Origin: CAVVDY01 sp963819645
GTDB lineage: Bacteria > Acidobacteriota > Terriglobia > Terriglobales > Acidobacteriaceae
DNA length: 64,000 nt
Assembly (NCBI GenBank): GCA_963819645.1
Contig: CAWFWZ010000001.1
Span: 1,364,001 to 1,428,000, forward strand
Reading direction: 5' to 3'
In this document: positions 55,336 through 63,030 of the stretch, in pieces
How positions within the stretch are numbered: the stretch's first letter is position 1
Layout: every line of letters begins with the position of its first letter
Program-made: the position numbers and the translations under genes
Notes under the pieces: model-generated
Told to the model about the DNA's origin: nothing
Databases searched by the model: none
The model's input: the letters and a program-made list of their open reading frames with translations, nothing else

Positions 55336-55351
55336 CTAGGGATTTCCCTAG
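55336..55351. promoter_or_regulatory. NreC-like operator palindrome, site 4
   Basis: CTAGGGATTTCCCTAG, extended by GGCAA and TTGCC to a 26-base inverted repeat with arms of 11 bases (GGCAACTAGGG and CCCTAGTTGCC). It lies in the 339-base gap between divergent YSC84 and Spy-like genes; nothing else is obvious in that gap. Confidence 0.65.
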
Positions 55352-55517
55352 TTGCCGGATGCTACATCCACGCCTCATGCTTCCAGCGAGCAAGACAACG
55401 CGACGGCATTCAGAGTCTGGACTTAGAGCTTCAGCAATTCGAGGCCAGGGATTATCACGCGGCGAATTGAACCGATGCCCTGGGGTCGTCGATTAGCCAA
55501 ATTCACCGGAGGAACCA

Positions 55518-56018
55518 ATGAAGAAGCTAGGGATAGCCGTTGTTATCGGAGCGTCACTCCTGTTGATCCAAAGTGTGGCGTTTGCCCAGAAATCGGAGAC
55601 GCCGTCATCGGCACCGGCCGCTAGTGAGCAAGACATCCAGCTACTGCGGTCCGATATACGTTCCGCGAAAAAGCAACTGATTGCGGAAAACATGAAGCTG
55701 ACGGCTGCCGAAGCCGAAAAGTTTTGGCCGGTGTACGATGCGTACACTCAAGAGACCACTAAGCAAGGCGATGCTCGCTACGCTCTCGTCAAGGAATACG
55801 CAAACAGCTATGTGAACATGACGGACGCTGAGGCCGACAGCCTCGTCCAAAAGATGGCGGCGTTGGATGTGCAAACTGCAACTGTGCGCGAGCAGTGGAT
55901 CCCTAAATTTCGTAAGGTGCTTACCGGGAAACAGACTGCGCTGTTCTTCCAGTTGGACCGGCGCATCAACCTGATACTCGATCTGCAGTTTGCCGCAAAC
56001 ATTCCGATCATCATGTAG
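55518..56018 (+). CDS. Small helical periplasmic protein, Spy/CpxP-like
   Basis: A 166-residue protein with a signal peptide (GIAVVIGASLLLIQSVAFA). The mature part is mostly helical and charged: RSDIRSAKKQLIAENMKLTA, then AEAEKFWPVYDAYTQETTKQ and REQWIPKFRKVLTGKQTALF. The L-T-x-x-E-A-x-x-F-W-P-x-Y and K-V-L-T-x-x-Q-x-x-x-F patterns resemble the Spy/CpxP family of ATP-independent chaperones that respond to envelope stress. GGAGGAA lies seven bases before ATG 55518. It is followed 81 bases later by the paralog of the LPKTG protein. Confidence 0.7.
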   Translation: MKKLGIAVVIGASLLLIQSVAFAQKSETPSSAPAASEQDIQLLRSDIRSAKKQLIAENMKLTAAEAEKFWPVYDAYTQETTKQGDARYALVKEYANSYVNMTDAEADSLVQKMAALDVQTATVREQWIPKFRKVLTGKQTALFFQLDRRINLILDLQFAANIPIIM

Positions 56019-56099
56019 CCGCCAGCTTCGTCGCGAGAATAAGAGTAGCTGACGATGACAGGGCATCAGCATACACAGTCTGATTGAAAGGAAAACCAG

Positions 56100-56891
56100 A
56101 TGACCAGAGTAGGTTGGAAATATGGGTGGGCAGTCGTGGCAACGACCACGGCTTGCGTGGCCTTTACCCTCAGCCTTACCGCACAGGTGCAGACACAAAC
56201 TACTACAGCAACAGGGAAACCTACGGTCGTAACGAAGGTGGAAAAAGGTGAAGTCGTGACCGTATCGGGCAACGATCTGGTAGTCAAGATGGCGGATGGC
56301 TCGATCCGTCATTTTCAGAATGTGCCCGAGAGCGCGAGAGTGACAGTGGACGGCAAGCAGCTCGGCGTTCACGACCTGAAACCAGGCATGAAACTCCAGC
56401 GAACCATCACCACCACCTCAACTCCCATGACCATTACGACGGTGCAGACTGTTAAGGGGAAGGTTTGGGAAATCGTTCCGCCGCTGAGCATAATCTTAAC
56501 CCTCGAAGACGGCAAAAATCAGCGGTTCAAGATTCCCGAGGGCCAAAAATTCAACGTGGACGGACAGATGCTCGATGCTTTTGCTGTGCGCAAGGGCATG
56601 ATCCTGACCGCCACCAAGATCGTGGAAGAGCCCTCCGTTGAAGTCACCCAACAGAAGACTGTGACGGGACAGGCTGCGCCAGCCCCGCCGCCCGCGGATG
56701 TACCAATCCTCGTCGCCGAGGGGAGCGAAGAGGCGGTGCCGACCCCAACAGCAGCACCGACTACAGCACCAGCAACAGCGCCAGAGGCCGCGAGTGGCTC
56801 GCCGACCTGGCTGATCTGGCTGCTGCTTCTTCTGGTGTTGGCCGCCATCATCTGGTGGTACGCGAACAGGAAGAAGCGCTCGGGTTCGTGA
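56100..56891 (+). CDS. Paralog of the LPKTG protein with a tail anchor
   Basis: A 263-residue protein about 60 per cent similar by eye to the 49641-50417 product: VQTQTTTATGKPTVVTKVEK, GNDLVVKMADGSIRHFQNVP, and VTVDGKQLGVHDLKPGMKLQ. It has a signal peptide and the same two repeated domains (the second starts KGKVWEIVPPLSIILTLEDG). The C-terminus is different: a Pro/Ala/Thr-rich linker, no LPXTG, then a membrane helix (WLIWLLLLLVLAAIIWWYAN) and RKKRSGS. It would remain anchored by this helix with the body outside. AAGGA lies seven bases before ATG 56100. Confidence 0.82.
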   Translation: MTRVGWKYGWAVVATTTACVAFTLSLTAQVQTQTTTATGKPTVVTKVEKGEVVTVSGNDLVVKMADGSIRHFQNVPESARVTVDGKQLGVHDLKPGMKLQRTITTTSTPMTITTVQTVKGKVWEIVPPLSIILTLEDGKNQRFKIPEGQKFNVDGQMLDAFAVRKGMILTATKIVEEPSVEVTQQKTVTGQAAPAPPPADVPILVAEGSEEAVPTPTAAPTTAPATAPEAASGSPTWLIWLLLLLVLAAIIWWYANRKKRSGS

Positions 56892-56905
56892 TGGGGAGTC
56901 CGATA

Positions 56906-57316
56906 TGAAAGAGCCGGAAGGCCCGGCGCTGGATCCCGTTGAGTCAGCGCGCTATTGAGGCACTAAGAAACAGGCTGCACAAACAGACCACCACGACAAC
57001 GCGAGGCGGAAAACTACCCCCGACGCCGGAGGCCTCCGAATGGGTTTTCCCTTCCAAGAAGGCCGCAGCTGGGCACCTGACCACCGTTGCCAAGCAGTTT
57101 CGCGACGCAAGGCGACAGGTTGGGTTGCCTGAGTCCTTGAAGCTTTACGGTGCGCGCCACACTTTTGCGACGTATGCCGTAGAGGCTACCGGAAATGTGT
57201 TCGCTGTGGCAGACGCAATGGGAAATGAGGACTTTGAAAACAACGCGGATTTATCAACACCCGGAGTTGGGAGCGATTCGGGATGCGATTGATCAGCGAA
57301 ACCGGAGGGTAATGTG
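56906..57316 (+). pseudogene. Tyrosine recombinase (phage-type integrase) C-terminal remnant
   Basis: The frame opens KSRKARRWIPLSQRAIEALR after a stop at about 56905, so the N-terminus is missing. It continues ASEWVFPSKKAAAGHLTTVA and YGARHTFATYAVEATGNVFA. In AAAA at 57237-57240 a +1 change moves to the frame TTRIYQHPELGAIRDAIDQR ending at TGA 57314-57316, which carries the catalytic Tyr. With the shift corrected it is the catalytic domain only. It lies 80 bases from the 3' end of tRNA-Thr, a common integration target, so this is probably the scar of a lost element. Confidence 0.7.
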
Positions 57317-57396
57317 AGAGTCCCCACCATATCCCCCACAATCAAGAACAATGCCCACCGGACTCGGAGGGCAGTTGATGCAACGAAAGAAGTTAA

Positions 57397-57472
57397 TGGA
57401 GCCGACGATCGGACTTGAACCGATGACCTGTCGATTACGAATCGACTGCTCTACCAGCTGAGCTACGTCGGC
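57397..57472 (-). tRNA. tRNA-Thr(CGT)
   Basis: The minus strand gives a cloverleaf: acceptor GCCGACG pairs with CGTCGGC, D-arm GCTCAGCTGGTAGAGC, anticodon arm GTCGA-TTCGTAA-TCGAC with anticodon CGT, T-arm ATCGGTTCAAGTCCGAT, and discriminator T. CCA is encoded at 57397-57399. It reads the ACG codon. An integrase remnant flanks its 3' end. Confidence 0.95.
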
Positions 57473-57647
57473 GTGATTTCCATCTTAAAGGCTTGCTTCG
57501 CCTGCGTAAAGACCGGCAGGTTTCAGAATGGGACACCGTGGCGGCTGTAAGCCCTGTTTTTCCACCGAGGTAGCCAGTTTTACACTTGCAGAGCATTGCT
57601 CGCCGCTTGATAATCTAAGAAGGCTCTGATTGCGCTTCCGACCTTCC

Positions 57648-58547
57648 ATGACGAGTTTCGGTCGAGCGGACGTTCTGCGAATCCTGCATGTCTCAGCCAG
57701 GCAGTTGACTGGCTGGCAGAGAGCAGGCTTGGCTCCTGACGGTGAGGAGTTCTCTATTGCAGACCTCCAGCAGATAAAGCAAATACGAGATTTGCGCGCC
57801 AAACGTGTGCGCCCGGCGGTTATCCGCGAGTCGCTGGTAGCCATGCGGCGCCAGGTCGCAGGAATGGAGAACCCGTTCCTCGAAGCCAGCGCCTTCCTTG
57901 TGGGCAAGAGACTGGCATTCCGCCACCAGGGTCGCGCGGTCGAGCCGGTCGCGGGCCAGTATGTCATGGAGTTTGAGGCTGCGGGCTCGGTGGTTTCGAC
58001 CGATCCGGCATCGCTCCCTCGCAAGCCCAATCCGGTATCGCCGCCCGATTCGGTTCATGAGCTGTTCGCTCGCGGCGTTGCCCTGGAAGAGAATCCCAAC
58101 AATCATGACGACGCCATACAAGTTTACTTACGCCTCTTAGAACTGGAGCCGGGACACGCGGCCGCTCATATAAACCTGGGTACGCTGTACTACAACCGGC
58201 AGGAATTTGGCGCTGCCGAGAAACATTATCGTGCTGCCGTTGAGGCCGATCACCGTTACGCTCTCGCATACTTCGACTTGGGCAACGTGCTGGATGAAAC
58301 AGGACGCTTTGTAGACGCAGCGACTGCGTACAAGACGGCTATCCAACTGGCCCCCACATACGCCGACGCTCATTACAACCTGGCCCTGGCCTATGAGCGC
58401 CTGCGCGAGCCTCGACTCGCACTGCGGCACTGGACGGCGTACGTCAAACTGGACCGCAGCGGTCCGTGGTCGGTTCATGCTCGTAAGCAGATCGCACGCA
58501 TCCTGGAAACCGACAAACTAAAGCTGGTCTACCGGCGCGAAGCGTAA
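57648..58547 (+). CDS. MerR-type DNA-binding domain fused to TPR repeats
   Basis: About 299 residues from ATG 57648 (an in-frame TTG at 57630 is the alternative). Residues 1-70 are a MerR-like winged helix: RADVLRILHVSARQLTGWQR, AGLAPDGEEFSIADLQQIKQ. A linker follows, with a beta-rich segment (VEPVAGQYVMEFEAAG). Residues about 130-290 are TPR repeats (LGTLYYNRQEFGAAEKHYRA, LGNVLDETGRFVDAATAYKT, NLALAYERLREPRLALRHWT). This looks like a regulator whose TPR part senses a protein partner. Similar fusions are frequent in Acidobacteriota as I recall. Target unknown. Confidence 0.75.
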   Translation: MTSFGRADVLRILHVSARQLTGWQRAGLAPDGEEFSIADLQQIKQIRDLRAKRVRPAVIRESLVAMRRQVAGMENPFLEASAFLVGKRLAFRHQGRAVEPVAGQYVMEFEAAGSVVSTDPASLPRKPNPVSPPDSVHELFARGVALEENPNNHDDAIQVYLRLLELEPGHAAAHINLGTLYYNRQEFGAAEKHYRAAVEADHRYALAYFDLGNVLDETGRFVDAATAYKTAIQLAPTYADAHYNLALAYERLREPRLALRHWTAYVKLDRSGPWSVHARKQIARILETDKLKLVYRREA

Positions 58548-58656
58548 ACTTCCTCCTTAAGAATCATTCATTTCCCGCCACAGCTCCCCGCGCACATTAC
58601 GTTGCCCAGCAAAACTGCATCCCACTTAGAGCTCACATTCATAAGGGAGAGTTTGA

Positions 58657-60582
58657 TTGAGGTCAAGGTTTCCTCGTATCGCTGAATCTTGCTTTCTGGG
58701 TGCCACGCTGATGGCTTTGACCGGGCTGCTGCTTGCGCAGGCGCCGCAAATCCCCGAGAACGCAATTCTCAGCCATTTGAACTCTGGCATTAGTTGGTAT
58801 CGCCAGTTGACCACCATCGATCAGAGTGCTGGACAGCCCAGCGACGTTCTCTACCTTTCCAACGCGCGCAGTCAGGCCAGGCAGGCGCTGCAGCTCGCCT
58901 TCCAAGCCGCGCAGTCGATCGCGGGCTTGCAGACGGAGACCGCCAACAACAGCAAACCGTCTTCTCCCTCGACTGAGACTGCCGCTGAACCGCCACAGCA
59001 GCAAACAGGGCTGACAAAAGCTCTGCAAAGCGCGACCGACCGGCTGAACCAAGACCAGGCGAAGCTGGCGGAAATTGAGGCCCAACTGGCGCACGCGCGT
59101 GGCAGCCAGCGGGAGCAACTTGTCTCCCAACGTGATGCTTTGCAGGGCGTGATTCCGCTGGACAAGGCGTTGCAGGAACAGTTGCAGAGAATCGCAACCT
59201 TCGTCGCTACCAACGAACGCGCCCAGGGCGGAATGGCAGGGAAGATCGCTGCCCTGAAGGAATCGGTTCCCGAGGTCTTCGCCACCGACACCGGAGAAGC
59301 CGGCAAGGCCGCAGCCAACGCGACCAGTGCCAATGCGCAAAGCGCCAGTGTCGCGCGCGCCCAGTCCTCGGGACTGATCGGTCAGGCCGCCTATCTGCTG
59401 GGTCAGACGCGTGAGATACACAAGATCGACGCCCTTATCGCGCAGACAAACCACCTGCGCGACTCCGCCACCCAAATGCAAAAGCCTCTGGTTGCTGCGC
59501 TGAAGGCCCTGGTGCAGCAGGGGCACAACACCGCTGACGCCACTTCCGCGTCGGATACAGCTGCCCTCGCTGATACGCAAAAGAATCTGCGATCTCTCAC
59601 CGGCCAGTTCAAGCAAATCGGCGACGCCGCCTTTCCTTTGCGCCAGGAAATCGTGCTGCTCGACCAGGTGAAAGGAAACTTGGAAGAGTGGCGCGACTCC
59701 ACGCTCCTTGCCTATGGTGCCGTATTGCGTTCAGTGCTGACTCGGGTCGGAGCGATTCTATTCGCGTTGGCTCTAGTCGCTGGGTTCTCCGCGCTGTGGC
59801 GCCGGGCCACCGTTCGCTACGTACACGACGCGCGCCGCCGGAGGCAATTGCTGCTGGTGCGTCGCTTCGTTTCCGGCTTCCTGATGCTGCTCATCGTGGT
59901 GTTCGGTTTCGTCAGCGAGTTCAGTTCGCTGGCGACCATGGCCGGGTTCATCACCGCAGGCATCGCAGTGGCGTTACAGACTGTCATCCTGTCAGTCGCG
60001 GCGTACTTCACGCTGATCGGCCGTCGCGGAGTGAAAGCCGGAGACCGCATCACCATCTCCGGCGTTACCGGAGATGTTCTGGAGATCGGACTCGTACGCC
60101 TGTACCTGATGGAACTGGGCGGCACCGGCATCGATCTCTATCCCACGGGTCGTCTCGTGGTCTTCTCCAATTCGGTGCTGTTCGGCGCCACACCGCTGTA
60201 CAAACAGTTGCCAGGAACTTCATACGCCTGGCACGAGTTGGCGCTGACGCTGTCGACGGATACCGATCCGGCTTCTGCACAATTCCTGCTGACCAATGCC
60301 GCGAAGTCGGTGTACGACAAATACCGCAAGGAGATCGACCATCAGCACGCAGTGCTTGAGCGTGTGCTGGATACGGCGTTCCCCATTCCTCAGCCCAGCA
60401 CCAAGTGGCAGTTCACCGATACCGGCCTGGAACTGGTGCTGCGATACCCGGTAGTAATCGAACATGCCGAGGAGATCGACGACCAGATGACGCGCGAGGT
60501 AATGCGCGTGGTGACGACCAACACGCAGCTCAAGGCATCGCTCTCGGGCACTCCGAAACTCAGGGCAGCGATTCGCGCTTGA
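58657..60582 (+). CDS. MscS-family mechanosensitive channel with long periplasmic extension
   Basis: A 641-residue protein. TTG 58657 follows AAGGGAGA by about eight bases. It has a signal peptide (FLGATLMALTGLLLAQA), a roughly 300-residue Ala/Gln-rich coiled-coil periplasmic region (SATDRLNQDQAKLAEIEAQL), and three membrane helices at about 355-455. The MscS pore and beta domain follow (AGFITAGIAVALQTVILSVA, GVKAGDRITISGVTGDVLEI, PTGRLVVFSNSVLFG). It is of the MscK/YbiO size class. The channel opens at high membrane tension. It starts about 110 bases after the MerR-TPR gene. Confidence 0.88.
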   Translation: MRSRFPRIAESCFLGATLMALTGLLLAQAPQIPENAILSHLNSGISWYRQLTTIDQSAGQPSDVLYLSNARSQARQALQLAFQAAQSIAGLQTETANNSKPSSPSTETAAEPPQQQTGLTKALQSATDRLNQDQAKLAEIEAQLAHARGSQREQLVSQRDALQGVIPLDKALQEQLQRIATFVATNERAQGGMAGKIAALKESVPEVFATDTGEAGKAAANATSANAQSASVARAQSSGLIGQAAYLLGQTREIHKIDALIAQTNHLRDSATQMQKPLVAALKALVQQGHNTADATSASDTAALADTQKNLRSLTGQFKQIGDAAFPLRQEIVLLDQVKGNLEEWRDSTLLAYGAVLRSVLTRVGAILFALALVAGFSALWRRATVRYVHDARRRRQLLLVRRFVSGFLMLLIVVFGFVSEFSSLATMAGFITAGIAVALQTVILSVAAYFTLIGRRGVKAGDRITISGVTGDVLEIGLVRLYLMELGGTGIDLYPTGRLVVFSNSVLFGATPLYKQLPGTSYAWHELALTLSTDTDPASAQFLLTNAAKSVYDKYRKEIDHQHAVLERVLDTAFPIPQPSTKWQFTDTGLELVLRYPVVIEHAEEIDDQMTREVMRVVTTNTQLKASLSGTPKLRAAIRA

Positions 60583-61348
60583 CGCTCACTCGCTGCCGCA
60601 AATGTGATCGGCATCACGAAAAAAATTGATTTGCGATATTTTGTTTTCAACACTTTAGCCCACATTTCTATCGCAAATATTTGAGCCCGTGAGACTTACA
60701 AGCAAATATTAGATTTCAAAGAACTTAGGTGACACGATTTAGCGTCGAAACTCGCCAACGCGGATCGCTGAACTGGGCGCAGCAATCGCTGCACCGTAGG
60801 GAGTCTATTCTCTGTCGGGGTGACCTGCACGGTAAAAGTGAGAGGCTGAGGTTACGAAGGTGGTGGATATTCCCGGAATGGAAATACAGGGAGACGAGTC
60901 ATGCTATGCGGCGGGTGGCCTCTAAGAGGCGTCAGGCTTCATGTCATCTGGGGTCAATGAGTGCAGTGGCGATATAACGTCAACTATGGCTACAGGCAGC
61001 CTTCCCCAGGTTAAATGAGTTCCACCTCAACCAACTTGTCATTGCCTTTGCTACTCGTCGGCTCGCCCACATCAAAGTCAGTAGCATCGAAGACGCACGC
61101 CACATACACCTTGTTTTCGCTGCTATTCACTGATCTTACTGATTCTTGGCCTCCCCATTTTTTGGGGAAAAGTTCACGATTCTTCTCGAAATTAACCTCG
61201 TTTCCATTCGAGCAGGCGTGGTAAGCTTCCATCCCAAGAATCTTGCCTTGAAGTCAGTCAACCCCGTCCCGCACGTTTGAGACGAAGGCGCTTTCTCAAC
61301 CTCACCCAGGCAGCGCCCCAACCTTGAGACCCCGGCACTTGGAGGTGC
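60583..61348. other. Gene-poor stretch with AT-rich inverted repeat
   Basis: About 770 bases between the MscS gene and the first propeller gene. An inverted repeat TTTGCGATA (60630-60638) and TATCGCAAA (60669-60677) lies in an AT-rich part just after the MscS stop. The rest holds no convincing gene; the best short frame is the one at 61011-61232 on the minus strand, listed separately. Confidence 0.45.
61011..61232 (-). CDS. Possible 73-residue hypothetical protein
   Basis: The frame gives a hydrophilic protein with plausible composition (EAYHACSNGNEVNFEKNREL, then VYVACVFDATDFDVGEPTSS). No family is recognised, and the ribosome site (TTGGG just before the ATG) is poor. It is the only stretch in this gap with gene-like amino acid use. 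Confidence 0.3.
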   Translation of the reverse strand: MEAYHACSNGNEVNFEKNRELFPKKWGGQESVRSVNSSENKVYVACVFDATDFDVGEPTSSKGNDKLVEVELI

Positions 61349-62922
61349 ATGATGCGGTTTGATCGTTATCTCCCCAGCGCATCGCAACGGTTGAACTCCC
61401 TTTGCTTTCCGGCGAAGCGTACGGTGCAACTTCTAACCACGTTGTTCGTCGTCTTTCTTTCACTTTGCCTACTCCCGAACGTGGCCGTGGCAGCGTCGCC
61501 GCACATTTATGACGTGCCCCAAGTTGGGCCTCCCACAAGCCAGACAACGCTGGTAGGCAACGGATTCGATCCCAACGCCACACTCGACCTCTACTTCGAC
61601 AGCACCGACGTCGGCCTCGTCGTTACTGACAACAACGGAAACTTTGGAATGGCACTGAAGGCGCCGACCATTCGGCAAGAGCGGAGCCACGATCCAGATA
61701 CCCAAAGACGCCGTTCCGGGCACACACTCGATCACCGCCGTGGAACGGATTACTGAGATACAGGCACAGGTAGCGTTCACCGTCCAGGACCGATTGGCTA
61801 CAGTATCACTTCGATGCGCAGCACACGGGATATAACCCCTACGAAAACGTTCTGAATCCGAGTACGGTACCGAATCTCCAAGTGGCGTGGCAGCACGCAG
61901 CGAATGGAGCCATCTTTTCGCCAGCGGTGGCCGCAGGCGTGGTCTACGTTAGTGCAAAAGACGACGGAACCTATGCTCTGGATGCGAGCACAGGCGCGCT
62001 TCTTTGGAGGTCTGATATTTGGTACCAGGATGCGCCGGCGGTGGCCAACGGCGCGGTCTACCTTTGTGATGCCGGGATGGTCTATGCGCTAAACGCCAGC
62101 ACGGGCGCTGTGATGTGGCAGGATACGGGGATGGGGTGCGAAAACGGTCCGCCATCCGTCGCCAACGGCGTGGTCTACTTACCTGACTATTACGGCCTCT
62201 ACGCCCTGGATGCACGCACCGGTGCAGTGATTTGGAAAAACGCCGATGCCCGGCTCGGGTGGTCACCGGCGGTGGCCAACGGTGTGGTCTACGTCACTTC
62301 AAACAGTGCATACACTTACGCTCTGGATGCCAACACTGGAGCACAAATATGGAGCCTGGCGACAACTGCGGATGATTCGCCAGCAGTAGCGAACGGCATG
62401 GTCTACCTTTGTGCGAACGACGGCAGCCTTGATGCTCTCGATGCGAGCACTGGCGCGCTCCTGTGGAGCTACCAGACTACCGGAATCCTCGGTTCGCCAG
62501 CGGTGTCTAACGGCATGGTCTACATCGGCATCTACGACGGGACCGTGTCTGCCTTGAACGCGAGTACTGGCGCGCTCCTGTGGAGCCATCAGACTGGTCC
62601 CACAATCGGTTTTTCGCCGGCCGTGGCCGACGGTGTGGTGTACATCGGTTCCGACGACGGGACCGTGTATGCCTTAAACGCCAGTACAGGCGCGCTCCTG
62701 TGGAAGTACCCGCTAGGGGGGCATTACATCGTGTCCTCGCCAGCGGTGGTCAATGGCATGGTCTACATCGGTTCCGACGACGGGAACTTCTATGCCTTCG
62801 GTCTGCCCGACCAGCAAATGTCGGAGAAGTTTAGCCCGCCGGAGCGTCCCGACCCGGCTCGGCTGACGCCCGACTGGAGTCTGCAGCTAAGTACCGCAGT
62901 TACTCCACCACACAACAAGTAG
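61349..62922 (+). CDS. PQQ-type beta-propeller protein with TIG-like domain (two frameshifts)
   Basis: The gene starts ATG-ATG at 61349 after GGAGG, and codes for a signal peptide (VQLLTTLFVVFLSLCLLPNV), an N-terminal TIG/IPT-like domain (HIYDVPQVGPPTSQTTLVGN), and then eight or so propeller repeats of the form SPAVANGVVYVGSDDGTVYA-LNASTGALLWKY. These blades are those of PQQ-binding-like domains; no quinoprotein catalytic residues are apparent. Frame changes occur near 61672 and at 61787-61788, each +1. Corrected length is about 523 aa. It is exported and may bind protein or saccharide. A near-duplicate follows. Confidence 0.78.
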
Positions 62923-62942
62923 TTAATTAATTTCTAATGTTT

Positions 62943-62963
62943 GGGCGAGCCATGCGCTCGCCC
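62943..62963 (+). terminator. Hairpin after first propeller gene
   Basis: GGGCGAGC (62943-62950) and GCTCGCCC (62956-62963) form an 8-bp stem with a 5-base loop, 20 bases after the stop codon. Only a weak T-rich stretch (AATTT) follows. Confidence 0.5.
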
Positions 62964-63030
62964 GACAATTTGGAGGGAATTAATACCATAACTACAACGG
63001 CTCTCTAACAATCCGGGCACCAGGAGGTGC

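Noticed and set aside
56906..57316. Integrase as an active mobile element
   Set aside because: The N-terminal half is missing and the frame is broken before the catalytic Tyr; no other phage or conjugation genes are nearby.
62000..62800. Periodic DNA repeats that could be a CRISPR or minisatellite
   Set aside because: The repeats are coding propeller blades in one frame, with codon-level variation and no spacers.
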